Source of the DNA: Malachius bipustulatus
Lineage: Eukaryota > Arthropoda > Insecta > Coleoptera > Melyridae
NCBI GenBank assembly: GCA_910589415.1
Contig: OU342638.1
Span: forward strand, 4,402,001 to 4,466,000
Direction: 5' to 3'
Length of the DNA: 64,000 nucleotides
The translations under genes and the position numbers were made by a program. Below the pieces are notes generated by a model. It was given only the letters and a program-made list of their open reading frames with translations. It did no database searches and was not told the DNA's origin. Each line of letters starts with the position of its first letter. Positions within the stretch are counted from its first letter, which is position 1. This document shows positions 52,606-63,185 of the stretch, piece by piece.

Positions 52606-54925
52606 TGTCCATTCTTCTTACATATTAAGCAGTGTGATAAAGAGCCCAACAATAAGATCCAATCAGTTGAAGAAATATTTTCAAAATACCAAGGTGGTTT
52701 TTCAGAAAAAATAGGGACCATCCCAACGTTTAAAGTCAGTTTGCAACTTCGAAAAAACGTGAAACCCATTTTTCATAGAGAGCGAGAGGTGCCATATGCT
52801 CTTCGTGAGAAAGTAGAAAAAGAATTGGAGTCCCTCGAGTCTCAAGGTATAATCAGCAAGGTCAATGCAAGTGACTGGAGCTCACCGCTAGTAGTAATCC
52901 CCAAGCCAGATGGGAATGTGAGGTTAGGCGTGGATTACAAAGTTGGTGTTAACGAAAGGATGTTAGTGCTAATTATCCAATTAGAAAAATTGATGAAATA
53001 TTGAATACTCTCAGAGATTCGAGATATTTCTGTACGCTAGACCTGTATAAGGCGTACCTGCATGTAAAAGTGGATGATGAGAGCAGCCAGATACAAACCA
53101 TATCCACACATCGTGGAACTTATCGCATGAACAGACTATCTTTTGGCATAAAAACGGCCCCGAGTGAATTCAACAGAATAATTGATCAAATTTTAAGAGA
53201 CTTGCCAAAAACTGTATCGTATTTCGATGATATAATTGTGCATGGAAGAACACAAGAGGAATGCCACAAAAATTTAGATATGTGCTTGCAGAAAATGAAA
53301 GAGTACGATATACATCTGAATCCGAAAAAGTGCAAGCTTTTCAGTACAAAAATTGAGTACTTAGGCTACATCATCGAACATAACAAAATATCAAAAAGTC
53401 CAAATAAAATAAAAGCCATAACAGAGATGCCGAGGCCTGCAAATATTGAAGACGTCCGTCTTTTTCTCGGAATGGTGACGTATTATTCCCGATTTCTTCC
53501 AAGCAATTCTACGACCACATATCCACTTCGACAGCTTTTGAAGAAAAATGCGAGATTCAATTGGTCCAATGCATGTGAAGCTGCATTCACTAAACTTAAA
53601 AATGAAATTGCGGGTGACCCTACCGTTACACCATACGATCCAACGCTTCCAATTGTACTCACCTGTGACGCTAGCCCAGTGGGCGTTGCTGGAGTCCTGT
53701 CTCATATTGTCAACGATGTTGAACAACCTATTGCATTCGCATCTAGGGCCTTAACTGCAGCAGAACTGAATTATTCTCAGCTGGACCGCGAGGCTCTGGC
53801 TATAGTTTTTGCGGTCGCCCATTTCTTTAACTATCTATTTGGACGACATTTCAAGCTGGCTACGGATAATCGACCCTTAACAAGAATATTCCACCAAAAT
53901 TCAAAAAATTTCAAATTTTTTTTCAAAATTTTCAAAAAATCAAAAATTCGAAAAATTCAATGACATCGGCACGCTTACTCAGGTACGCTGCTTACCTCTC
54001 ATCGTTTGATTACGAGGTGATATTCAAAAAAGGTAGCGAAAATGTCGATGCTGATTGTCTTTCGAGGGCTCCGATTAAGCAACATAAATTGTCCGGAGAC
54101 CAGGCTATCAACAAAGAAATCAACTCTGTGTGCATGAGAAGCGTCAATGAAATCTCTACGAATTTGATAAATGCAGAAGTTATTCATAAGGAAACCATTT
54201 CCGACTATGAATTGTCCAGAATTATACAAGAGATGGAAATCAATCCTGAACTTTCATACGATTTCACCCTCGAGGCAGGCATCCTATTTAGGGGTCAACG
54301 TGTTGTAATCCCAAAAGTACTACAACCAACTGTCCTAAATGAGCTTCATCGAACCCATATAGGTATCACTAAGATGAAGCAGCTAGCTCGTCGTTATGTA
54401 TATTGGAAAGGGATTGACAGAGACATAGAAACATTATCCAGAACATGCCAGATGTGTTCAGAGATTAAAAGAAATCCCACAAAAGTGCCGCTTCATCCAT
54501 GGGACGATCCAGAAGAAAATTGGGACAGAATACATGTCGATTATGCAGGCCCCTTTCAAGACCATTTTTTTCTAATTGTTGTTGATGCGAAATCAAGGTG
54601 GTGTGAAATCAAGATCTGCCGAAGTGCACCTACGTCTTCTCATACTATTGAAATGTTATCAGATATTTTTGCCAGCCATGGCTATCCACATGTTTTAGTC
54701 TCAGATAATGCAACCATTTTTGTAAGTCGTGAATTTAACTTGTACTGTTCTAGAAATGGTATAATGCAGAAACTCATCGCTCCAGGACACCCAGCAACCA
54801 ATGGGTTGGCTGAGAGGAATGTGCAAACATTGAAGAATAGACTGAAGACAATGAGCAAGGACCGCATACCTATGCAAACAAAAATTAACGAAATCCTGTT
54901 CAGATATCGTGCTGACAGATACTGT
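52606..54925 (+). pseudogene. pol: gypsy pol: reverse transcriptase, RNase H, integrase
   Basis: RT: TFKVSLQLRKNVKPIFHRER, LESQGIISKVNASDWSSPLV, a frameshift near 52945, then FCTLDLYKAYLHVKVDD (catalytic Asp), LSFGIKTAPSEFNRIIDQIL, SYFDDIIVHG (FDD loop). RNase H: LTCDASPVGVAGVLSH and YSQLDREALAIVFAVAHFF. After DNRPLTRIFHQNSK an AT-rich slippage of about 50 bp (53897-53948) shifts the frame; it resumes TSARLLRYAAYLSSFDYEVI. Integrase: zinc motif ELHRTHIG...CQMC, then HVDYAGPF, VSDNATIF and NGLAERNVQ supplying D, D and E. A frameshift near 54920 ends it. Expected order for Ty3/gypsy; not functional. Confidence 0.9.
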
Positions 54926-55484
54926 ATCCTTTAGCTGACAATGAAAGTCCTGCAGAAAAGTACTTACGGCGTGCTTTCCGTATTCAACTTGACGCTTTGT
55001 TTCCAATTCAACCACACAAAACTCAGTCAATACCAAAGAGGAACGAGCAAACAGGAAAAGGAGATAGACATCTGGAAGTGTCTGATCGGGTTCAAGTGCG
55101 ATGTTATATTCAAAACCAGGAAGTATGGAGAATGAGAGAAATAATCCAGAAATTGGGGCATAGATTGGACAATGGATATACATTGAAACGACATATAAAT
55201 CAATTATGGAAAACAGGAGTAAAAAAGAATCCTGTTTTATTTGCCCCATCTACAGACCCCTGAGTGAACAAAAAACTGATACAGACAAATTCAATCACGA
55301 TAACCATCCAGTGAAAACAGCGGAGGGAAGTTTTGAAAATTCAACAGAGGAATACAAGGTTGAGCAAGGAGAAGGTCAGGAAGATATTCAACAGCCTTTG
55401 CCCGAAGCTAGAAACATTCCCGTACCTCGAAGGTCCAGCCGACTTAGGAGACCTAATCACTTTGATGATTATATTAGATTTTAA
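54926..55484 (+). pseudogene. gypsy integrase C-terminal region
   Basis: After the break near 54920 the frame shifts to LADNESPAEKYLRRAFRIQL, then FPIQPHKTQSIPKRNEQTGK, LEVSDRVQVRCYIQNQEVWR (the GPF-Y-like small beta-barrel) and LDNGYTLKRHINQLW. A stop at about 55261 is followed in another frame by a hydrophilic tail ending VPRRSSRLRRPNHFDDYIRF at 55484. The R-R-S-x-R-x-R-x-P...Y-x-x-F ending is the usual terminus of insect gypsy pol. Confidence 0.8.
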
Positions 55485-55652
55485 GTCTGAGTCAATTATC
55501 AACCCTTTCTGAAGTGTTTCGTATTTTGTGTTTTTGGTTTTTCATATTTTGGTGAAAAGCAACTGAGTTCTTTTATTCTTGGAATTGTTGTTGTTAGTCT
55601 TAATGACTTTTGTTTTGCTTTTTTCTAATCTTTTAAATAAGTGTGGAAGAAC
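55485..55652. other. gypsy 3' untranslated segment
   Basis: T-rich sequence between the pol stop and the candidate LTR, ending in a short polypurine tract. No gene. Confidence 0.5.
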
Positions 55653-55870
55653 TGTTATATCCAACATATTGAGTTTGAGTGTAGTTTAGATGTTTACAGC
55701 AATGACAGAAGACATCTTTGTATTCAAAATGACGTTGACATGTCATGTTGACTTTTAAACTTCATACTAAAAAGGGAATAGAAAAATAACTACTGTATTA
55801 TTAGATTACTGTATCCTGATCAATAAAAGTATGAAGACATGAACATTTTCCTTTATTCAAACATAATACA
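55653..55870 (+). repeat. Candidate 3' LTR of the gypsy element
   Basis: TG...CA bounded 218 bp with imperfect inverted ends and an AATAAA signal followed by AGTATGAAG. Only one copy is in the window, so the call rests on position and ends. Confidence 0.5.
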
Positions 55871-56277
55871 CTGGCTATATTTACCTGTGTGTTCCCCCTG
55901 AGTTCGAAGTTTGGGCTTTCAAATTCGTCCTCAGCCCATTTAGTTTCTCCCGGTGTGAGAAATCTATCTTCCGTTCCCGTCCCTATTGCGGGAGTATGTG
56001 GTCCTTCTGTAGAGAAGCCCATCTTTGGGGGTGTCCTCTAGGTCAGTGTTGACTCCCTTCTTTTATGTTTAATGTCTTCGTTTGCAGTTTTCAGTGACTT
56101 ATGCGTCATTGGTGTTGCGTGTCTGTTTTCAACATCATGATCCACCTGATCATGTGTGTCTGTGTCTAACGACACAGCCTCTTCTGTTTTTTCAGTATTT
56201 TCCATTCTTTTCCCACGAGTATGAGTGTCATTGTTCTGTTCAAACCCCGGGTGACGCTCATCCCGGAGCAGGGGCAC
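55871..56277 (-). pseudogene. LINE ORF1 N-terminal fragment (R1-type copy 2)
   Basis: The minus strand from about 56277 (better start MENTEKTEEAVSLDT at 56202) is open except for a TAG at 56038-56040 and gives a hydrophilic Asp/Glu/His-rich stretch followed by PKMGFSTEGPHTPAIGTGTE. It is cut at 55870 by the gypsy LTR. No domain is diagnostic by itself; the assignment as R1-type ORF1 rests on its position downstream of an R1 LINE 3' end and on its composition, so it is an inference. Confidence 0.4.
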
Positions 56278-57000
56278 TTATACTGTGGGGTGTGCCTGGT
56301 GCCTCACAGCTTTTTACAGGTCTGTCCTGGGTTTTATAGAGTTTCCTTCTCATAGGCCGGCCAGTTAAGGCAAGCCCCCCCGTTCCCATTCTCGTGCAAC
56401 GTACCACTGTTTAGCCTGAACAGGGTTTTTGAAGCACGAGGTGGGTTTACGGTTTTACGTGCAAGTGGCTCTTCTCGCTACGTAGCTAGGGCGCCTCGGG
56501 CTTGCCAAGTCCCGTCCCATTCGATTACCGCTCTAATGGGCCCTGAGGTAGAGGAAGAGGAAATTGAAAATTTGCCAAGGTTGGCGGACAACACAGAAGA
56601 CCAAACACAGGTGAAGAAGTTTAGGAGACCCGCTCAAAGCTAGTAGTTAGAGGTGTTGGAGAGAGCGAGCCTCAGCAAGGTACCTCGGGGTTACCATGCC
56701 CGTACCCATCAGATGTGGGCCCTTTGGGGGTCGAGGTTTCCGGTTTTACGGCGCCGAAACTCGCCAGTCCACCCTCTCTCGTTAGCTGCACACCTTTGAG
56801 TCGGTGTCATTTCCAGGGACCACGACGCGGACGTGAGAGTAGGATTTGATGGCAGAGCTGTGCACGCACTGTTTGAATCCAGTGTTGCGCGCTTCAGTGG
56901 ACATTTCCCGGGATTTTGTGCTTGCAGCGGTAGTTCGACAGCCACTGCAGCACCCCGAGGTCCGATACCACCCTTAGGCCCCCGACCTGACCTGACCTGA
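56278..57000 (-). other. Probable LINE 5' UTR (R1-type copy 2)
   Basis: GC-rich, no long frame. On the minus strand it begins directly after the (GGTCA)n tract at 57000 and leads into the ORF1-like frame, as a 5' UTR would. No sequence match elsewhere in the window is visible to confirm this. Confidence 0.4.
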
Positions 57001-57017
57001 CCTGACCTGACCTTTTT
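56994..57017. repeat. (TCAGG)n-like tract at the LINE 3' end
   Basis: Plus strand CCTGACCTGACCTGACCTG, five pentanucleotide units, followed by a T7 run. In the minus (LINE sense) direction this is A7 followed by (GGTCA)n, i.e. TCAGG repeats after the poly(A). Confidence 0.85.
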
Positions 57018-57341
57018 TTATGGCGGGTAAATCCTCTTAGGACGCTCGGGGTGGTTCCTCCCTCCCCGGGTAGTGCTGGACTTACCCAAGTGAGACCTGG
57101 GCACCTACCGGCTAAAACCCCTCCGTCTTCTGACCCGACCCCGGCATACCCTTTTTTTTTTTTTTTTTCGGTGGAGGGGGAATCTCATGGACACCCGGGA
57201 TGGTTCCTCCCTTCCCGGGTAGTGCCGGACTTACCCACGCTATTGGCTTGGGCACCTACCGGCTAAACCCACTCCCTTTTCTCCCCCCCAAGCACGGTAA
57301 TACCTTGTTTGGCTTCCATCATGCCTGGGGTATGACGCTGT
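57018..57341 (-). repeat. Duplicated 3' UTR segments of the R1-type LINE
   Basis: Two ~150 bp copies (about 57027-57170 and 57176-57310) share GGTTCCTCCCTCCCCGGGTA / GGTTCCTCCCTTCCCGGGTA, GTGCTGGACTTACCCA and GGGCACCTACCGGCTAAA. An A18-class tract (plus-strand T run, about 57151-57169) separates them. This looks like a LINE 3' end with poly(A) followed by a second, severely truncated LINE 3' end. Confidence 0.75.
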
Positions 57342-59440
57342 TTAGTTTGTCTCTCTTCCTCTCTCCTCTCTCATCTTCTCGGTCATTATGGTCCTCATGT
57401 AGTTCGCCACGGCTCCCCAGTTCCCTCTACTCTCCAGCATCAATCCGACCAGCGTGTCCTCAGTCAGTCTGGCGCCAACGGTCCTCTCTACTTCGCTTCT
57501 CTCCCTTCCCCATCTATCACATATGAACAGGGTGTGTGCGGGGGTGTCGCGTTGGCCACAGTAGACGCAGTCATCCGTCAGGCTCACGCCTATTCTCAGC
57601 AGGTACTCTCCGAAGCAGCCATGGCCGGTGAAGCACTGGGACATGTGGAAGTCCATGTCCCATGCATACATGCATACTGCACCATGTCGGCGGTTACACC
57701 ATTCCCTCAGGTCACCGATCAGTGTGCGGGTCCATCGGCCATTCACGCCCGTGTCCCACGATGTCTGCCATCTTCCCATAGCGGCTTCTTTAAGTTCTCT
57801 TGGCTTCTTCTTATCCGAGGAGTTTCGCTGGTTATAGCTCTCGACACGAATTTTGACCTGTTCTTCCAGAGGAAGCACCCCCGCCAAAACGTGCAAGGCC
57901 TCTCCAGACACCGTTCTGTATGCCGAAGTAACTCCCAGTAGGGTCTGTCTGAGGACTCTGTCCAGCATGTCTCTGTACCTTTGAACTCTCATAACCCCGC
58001 ACCACACCGGGGCCGTGTAGAGCAGGATGGACCCGATGACTCCGCATATTGTTCTTCTTTTGTCGGACTTCATCCCCCCTATTCTGGGCATGATGTTGTT
58101 CAGCGCCGTCCAAGTCCTCCGGGCCTTTGTGGTCGTGGACACTATATGGTCACCGAATATTTGCCTTTGGTCCAGTTCGACGCCAAGGTATTTCAACGAT
58201 CTCCCTGCGACCACATCCCTACCCTCTATCTGGAACGTGACCCTTTTGGTCTTCCAGGAGTTGTGGAAGATTGCAGCCTCCGACTTCTCTGGGGCTAGTT
58301 TGAGTTTCTTGCCCCTCATCCAGTCCGATATTTTTTTAATCGCCGCATTACCCCTCTTTTCGATGCCGGCTATGTCGGCACCCGATATCACCACCGCTAT
58401 GTCATCGGCGTATGCCACCACCTCCACTCCACCATCGACAGGCAGTCTCAGCACTCCGTCGTACATGATGTTCCACAGGGTTGGTCCAAGGATCGACCCC
58501 TGCGGAACCCCCGCCGAGACATCCAAGTTGTTCCTCTTCTCCTCTATGGTCCTATGACTGAGGTAGTTATTTATGACCCTCCTGAGGTATGGGGACAGTG
58601 GTATGTTTGCCGCTGCCTTCTCTATTTCTGCCCAGGACGCGGTGTTGAACGCGTTCCTGACGTCTAAGGCGACCACCGCGCACAAGCCGATCTTCTTCCC
58701 GTGACCTGTTCTACTAGCTTCCTCGATCATGTGTGTGACTTTCACGATCGCGTCGGTGGTTGACCTGCCCGCCCGGAAGCCGTATTGATTGTCCGACAGT
58801 CCTCCTTTTTCTGCAATTTCTTGTTCTATCCTGCGGAGGATCAATCTTTCGTATAACTTCCCGCAGGTGTCCAGCAGGCATATTGGCCTGTAGGAGGTGG
58901 GGCTTTCGAGATCTTCTTTGCCCTTCCAAATCAGGCTTACTCTGCTCTTTTTCCAGGCCTTCGGGAAGAGACCCTCAGTCAGCAGGGTGTTATAGACTTT
59001 ACGGAAGCCGTCGGGGTTGACTTCTACTGCGATTTTAAGAGTCTCAGGAGTTATTCCATCCGGGCCTGGGGCTTTTTTACCCTTGATCCTGTCCGCTGCT
59101 GCGGTAATCTCTTCCGTTGTAAAGGGTGGCACCGTTCTAATCCGATAGCTGAGGGGTTCTATTCTCTGGGACTCTGGGAATAGCTTCCTGATTATGTTGG
59201 CTCTCAACTCTCCTTCGGGTTTGACTGGGGGGGTCAGATGTCGGAACTCCCGCATGGCAATCTTGTACCCTTCTCCCCATATATCGTTCTCTAGATCTTC
59301 ACAAAGCTTACGCCATCGGGCTCGTTTTGAGGTTGCTATGGCTTTCTTGTATTCCCTTTGCAGCAGTTTTTGTGAATCTACGACGTGGTGGAGTCTGGGG
59401 TCATTTTTTTCCGAAGTCTTGTTACCTCCCGTCTCATCTA
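57342..59440 (-). pseudogene. R1-clade LINE ORF2: reverse transcriptase and C-terminal zinc knuckle
   Basis: Read from about 59440 down: KLCEDLENDIWGEGYKIAMR, AADRIKGKKAPGPDGITPET, PKAWKKSRVSLIWKGKEDLE, SYRPICLLDTCGKLYERLIL, QYGFRAGRSTTDAIVKV, ALDVRNAFNTASWAEI (catalytic Asp), SAGVPQGSILGPTLWNIMYD and VVAYADDIAVVISG (YADD loop). The C-terminus has a CVYCGQRDTPAHTLFICDRW CCHC finger typical of R1-clade ORF2. The RT part is open for 637 codons; only a one-base frameshift near 59440 separates it from the endonuclease. RT primes on a chromosomal nick to insert the element. Confidence 0.92.
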
Positions 59441-60271
59441 AATGCCTCTTTTTCTGATTACCTCAAGGTCGCTGTTCCACCAGTACACGTCGTTTCGCTG
59501 TCTAGTTTTCTTGGTTCCAGCGTCCTGTGCTTCTTTCAGCCAGTTAATGAGTCTGCTGGGGGTGTCGATGCCTTCACGAGCGAATCTGGCTTCCGAGAGG
59601 GATTTCCTTACTTGTTCATAATCTATCATTTTTGTGAACAGGTTGTCGTTTGCTCGTATAGATGTTTCTAGCGTGAATGTTATATACTGGTGACCACTTA
59701 AGGTTTCCTCCTCTACAACCTCCCACTTCGCGACTTTGCCTCTAATGTTGTTTGAGATGATGGTCACGTCTATATATGACGATGAGGTGCCTCTCAGGAA
59801 GGTAGGGCGTTCCCCTTCGTTAATCGTGCTCATATCGTTCGCCGCCATCCAATCCGCCAGCATGTCGCCTCGCCTGTCTTGAATGCTACCTCCCCATATC
59901 GGAGACTTGGCGTTCATGTCACCGGCTATTATGACGTTACAGTTGATGATTTGCCTCGTGAGATCGTCCAGATACCTTTCGAATTCTGCTATGCTCCGTC
60001 CCGGTGAAAAGTAACAGCCGATGAAGTGGATGTCTCTGGTCTTGATTATGACGTATCCCGGCCCTTTCTTGACTATTTCAGTAGGTATGCTCTGGTTGAT
60101 GACTCGTATCGCGACGTCCGCTCTTTGATCGCGTATCCAGGTCGTGCCGGCGGTCATCTTTTTATTGGGCTCTGCCACTATCAAGATGTCGGCAGCGTGT
60201 TTTTTCACTGTTTTGTAGGTAAGGTGTTGTGCGGCTCTTCCCCTGTCCACGTTTATCTGCAAGACATTCAT
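59438..60271 (-). pseudogene. R1-clade LINE ORF2: APE-type endonuclease
   Basis: Begins MNVLQINVDRGRAAQHLTYK, then ADILIVAEPNKK (catalytic Glu), HFIGCYFSPGRSIAEF, NVIIAGDMNAKSPIWGGSIQ (catalytic GD-x-NAKS), SSSYIDVTIISNN and LSGHQYITFTLE (catalytic His). All key endonuclease residues are present. The frame ends LEVIRKRGI at 59438; shifting one base gives KRHLDETGGNKTSEK, continuous with the RT frame, so one indel in an A-rich stretch is the only lesion. In this clade the endonuclease sets target-site specificity. Confidence 0.9.
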
Positions 60272-60347
60272 GGCTGGTTGTCGTCTGTAGGTTGGCTAGT
60301 ATGTGTTGTCTGTTGCGAGTTGTTGTTGTGTACTGTTGTGAGGTGTC

Positions 60348-60824
60348 TTAGAAAACCGAGTCTGCCTCCGATGCCAGGGTGTCTGTCCTGGATTGCCTTC
60401 CCCTTCTGGGAGCTCCCTGACTTTGTTTCCTTGTCTGTCGTTCGCTTTGCAGCGCTGCTTTGAATGCTTTACATCTTCCACTTCCAGTGAAATGCCCGAG
60501 CTCGTTGCACAAAATGCAGAAAGGGTCTTTCGCCTTGCAATCCTCCCTTAAGTGGCCCTTTTGTCCACATCCGTGACAGCACTCGGTTCTGTCTTCTCCC
60601 TTGCATGATCTGGCAGTGTGGCCGTAGTCCAAACATCTGAAGCATCTCGTCAGTTCCAGTCTCTCCTGTATCCTGCATTCCGTGAAGCCAAGCTTGATTC
60701 TTCTCTGAGATAGAAGTTGATTGGCATCCTCCTCGTCCATCGTGACTGTGACCGTCTGCGTGCCGCCCGGTGTCTCTCGCATGGATGTGATGTTGATATT
60801 CTCCTTGTGTTTCAGTTGCTCGAT
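60348..60824 (-). pseudogene. R1-clade LINE ORF1: C-terminal zinc-knuckle part
   Basis: Starting at the inserted element's edge (60824): EQLKHKENINITSMRETPGG, TMDEEDANQLLSQRRIKLGF, then three CCHC knuckles CFRCLDYGHTARSC, CHGCGQKGHLREDC and CILCNELGHFTGSGRC. Three knuckles at the ORF1 C-terminus are the rule in R1-clade elements; they bind the RNA. The frame ends at 60348, some 80 bp before the ORF2 start. It is the continuation of the ORF1 part at 63186-63964. Confidence 0.9.
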
Positions 60825-63185
60825 TAGTCCAGTCTAAGTAGGATTTAAATGTGCATTTCATGCGGAAAAGAAAATATTTTGTGTGGGGGTTGGGTAGTCA
60901 ACTAGTAGTCTAAATCCAAAAATGCGACCTCCTACCCCTTGTGAATTAGCCGCCATATTGGTTTTAGGGGTGGATGGAGTTTTTGCACTTGACGACGTTA
61001 ATTCGCATTTTATCGAAAAAAGTGTCATTACTTACTTTATTCAAAAAAACATTCTCCACAAATTTTCATATGTGACATTTTTTCGTATTTGCAATATTTA
61101 ATGACCTACAGGTAAGATTCATTAAAAAAAAGGGGGATGAAAAATTGGTATTTTCGGAATAACTCCTTTTTTTCAATCGCAATCCAAAAATTGTTCCCAC
61201 AAAACTTGTAGCGCTTACAATTACGAACATTTACATAACAATATCTCATTAATCGGACCAATTATTGTTGCGCAGTAGTGCGCCGAAGTCTGCGAACTTA
61301 ACCTTTCACTCGTCCAATCCAATTGATGTAGTCAAAATATCATGAATCTTGGGTTTTGAATTTGTCAAAATTCAGAAAAATTAATATATCGTTATTATGC
61401 GAGATGCATGAAAAGTACTTTGATCCATTTGTAGAATCAATTCTAGACTCTCGAAAGTATAAGCGACTGTCGTACAAGTTGTGTTAAATTATTCATAATA
61501 ATAGTATTTTATGTACCTACCACAGGACGAAATTTTCTTTAGACGAATGTGAATAAATATTTCGAGGCGAAGCCGAGGAATATTATCGCATTAGAAAAAA
61601 ATTCAATGGTAAATCGTATTCAAAAAAATGTTTATTTCCTTTGGGTTTCACATATATAGTCCGGTGTTTATTGGGAAGCTATCGTTCTCATTTTTTTTTT
61701 CCGTGAAGAACCAGGTGAATTGATTCTTATGTCGATGTGATTGAGAGAATGTACTGCGGTTTTTTGCCAAGAATCGGGTTCTTCGTCGTCGTCATCATTT
61801 TCAAACTCATTCATCGCTTAGAGTTTTTCTGGTACGTTGTCGCATATTTCCCCGGAACAGTTATGGCAGATCGCCGTACAGTGAAGACACGCTTTTCGGC
61901 AGCCACAAGCTGCTCCACAATTTTTCGTACATTTGCAGGATATCAACTTCATCAACGATTGTGGTGCAGGATCCCCAGTGGTAGTCAATGGCATCCAACC
62001 CCTCGAATCTTTTTTCCATCCCCAGTGCTCAGGATTTTTTTCATTGTTAAGCCATTTTTGTATTTGGTAGTAGGTCCGATGAGTGTGGTATTTTGCTGCT
62101 TCGGCAGTTGGTGGTAAATCTGCTAGGTTGCATTTACTTTTTGCTGATGATTTAGCGAAACGTTTATATCTGCATCCATTCAAACCGTCACTTGTAGCTG
62201 TGTCCCCGTATAAAGATATTATAAACTGCTCGCCAGCATTTTCAAGAGTCTTAAATCAGCATATTCGTCCTTGAATGACGCAATCAAGGATTCAAGGCTG
62301 GGATTTTTTTCCAAGGTTGAGATAAATTTAGACTTTCCTATCCCGAAGAATGCAGACGTCGTATCGCAACCACTGAAAGCATGTAAAAACAGGATATTTT
62401 CCGAAATCAGTGGACCATGCTTCAAGCTGCGTGGCGAAAATGCTTGTTGCCGAGTCCGGCCTTGTTGAGGTTTCCTGAGAAACACGTTCTTCACATTATC
62501 TGGACACAATCCCGTCAGTAAGGCCAAAAGGTCCACATCGGAGCCGATGATGAAAACTATGAATATATTTTCTAGGCTTGTCTAGACACGTTTTTATTGG
62601 TTTAACCACATCACAGACAAATCTTATCTATATACGGCAGCCCTATTTGGAGCGAGTCGGCCTGGGTTATCGCTTACCTGAGAAACCTAATTGGCCCGAT
62701 CTCACCCTAATGACTTTGACGCACTACTGCGCAACAATAATTGGTCCGATTAATGAGATATTGTCATGTAAATGTTCGTAATTGTAAGCGCTACAAGTTT
62801 TGTGGGAACAATTTTTGGATTGCGATTGAAAAAAAGGAGTTATTCCGAAAATACCAATTTTTCATCCCCCTTTTTTTTAATGAATCACCTGTAGGTCATT
62901 AAATATTGCAAATACGAAAAAATGTCACATATGCAAATTTGTGGAGAATGTTTTTCTGAATAAAGTAAGTAATGACACTTTTTTCGGTAAAATGCGAATT
63001 AACGTCGTAAAGTGCAAAAACTCCATCCATCCCTAAAACCAATATGGCGGCTAATTCACAAGGGGTAGGAGGTCGCATTTTTGGATTTAGACTCTCCATT
63101 GACCACCCAACCCCCACACAAAATATTTTCTTTTCCGCATGAATTGCATAATTCGATGCCTTTTTCGTCTAATTTTACTGGACTA
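60825..63185. mobile_element. 2.36 kb DNA transposon with ~460 bp inverted repeats, GAT duplication
   Basis: TAGTCCAGT at 60825 and ACTGGACTA ending at 63185 are inverted; long arms (about 60825-61290 and 62720-63185) pair over nearly their whole length, including CATGCGGAAAAGAAAATATT, CCTCCTACCCCTTGTGAATT and CCAATATTGGTTTTAGGG-like blocks. GAT (60822-60824, 63186-63188) is duplicated; removing the element plus one GAT makes LINE ORF1 read ISI-EQLKHK in frame. The interior codes for part of a GCDTTSA/CXC protein. A 3 bp duplication and this protein suggest an Academ-like family, tentatively. Confidence 0.82.
61818..62536 (-). pseudogene. Transposon protein fragment with GCDTTSA motif and CXC-type Cys cluster
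   Basis: From 62536: VDLLALLTGLCPDNVKNVFL (a D-x-D-L-x-x-LL PIN/XPG-like start), then ILFLHAFSGCDTTSAFFGIG and KSKFISTLEKN. After a frameshift near 62250: GLNGCRYKRFAKSSAKSKCN, LADLPPTAEAAKYHTHRTYY, HWGWKKDSRGWMPLTTTGDP and a Cys-rich end ISCKCTKNCGAACGCRKACL followed by CTAICHNCSGEICDN. The HA-x-x-GCDTTSA-x-F-x-GK block plus terminal CXC cluster defines a widespread invertebrate transposon protein that I link, from memory and with caution, to XPG-nuclease (Academ-type) elements. Only the C-terminal ~240 residues remain. Confidence 0.65.

Larger units (their letters stand above)
52606..55870 (+). mobile_element. 5'-truncated Ty3/gypsy retrotransposon
   Basis: Contains RT, RNase H and integrase in order, then a candidate 3' LTR; gag, protease and 5' LTR are missing, the left edge joining an R1-type LINE near 52605. 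A candidate 3' LTR of 218 bp (55653-55870) starts TGTTATATCC, ends ATAATACA, and is preceded by the purine-rich GTGTGGAAGAAC and holds AATAAA at about 55823. Without a second LTR the borders are inferred. Confidence 0.8.

Noticed and set aside
56994..57017. True telomere
   Set aside because: Only five repeat units inside a long non-telomeric region; kept only as a possible target or tail of the LINE.
60860..61310. Independent gene between LINE ORF1 halves
   Set aside because: The sequence is the long inverted repeat, mirrored at 62720-63150, with no frame.
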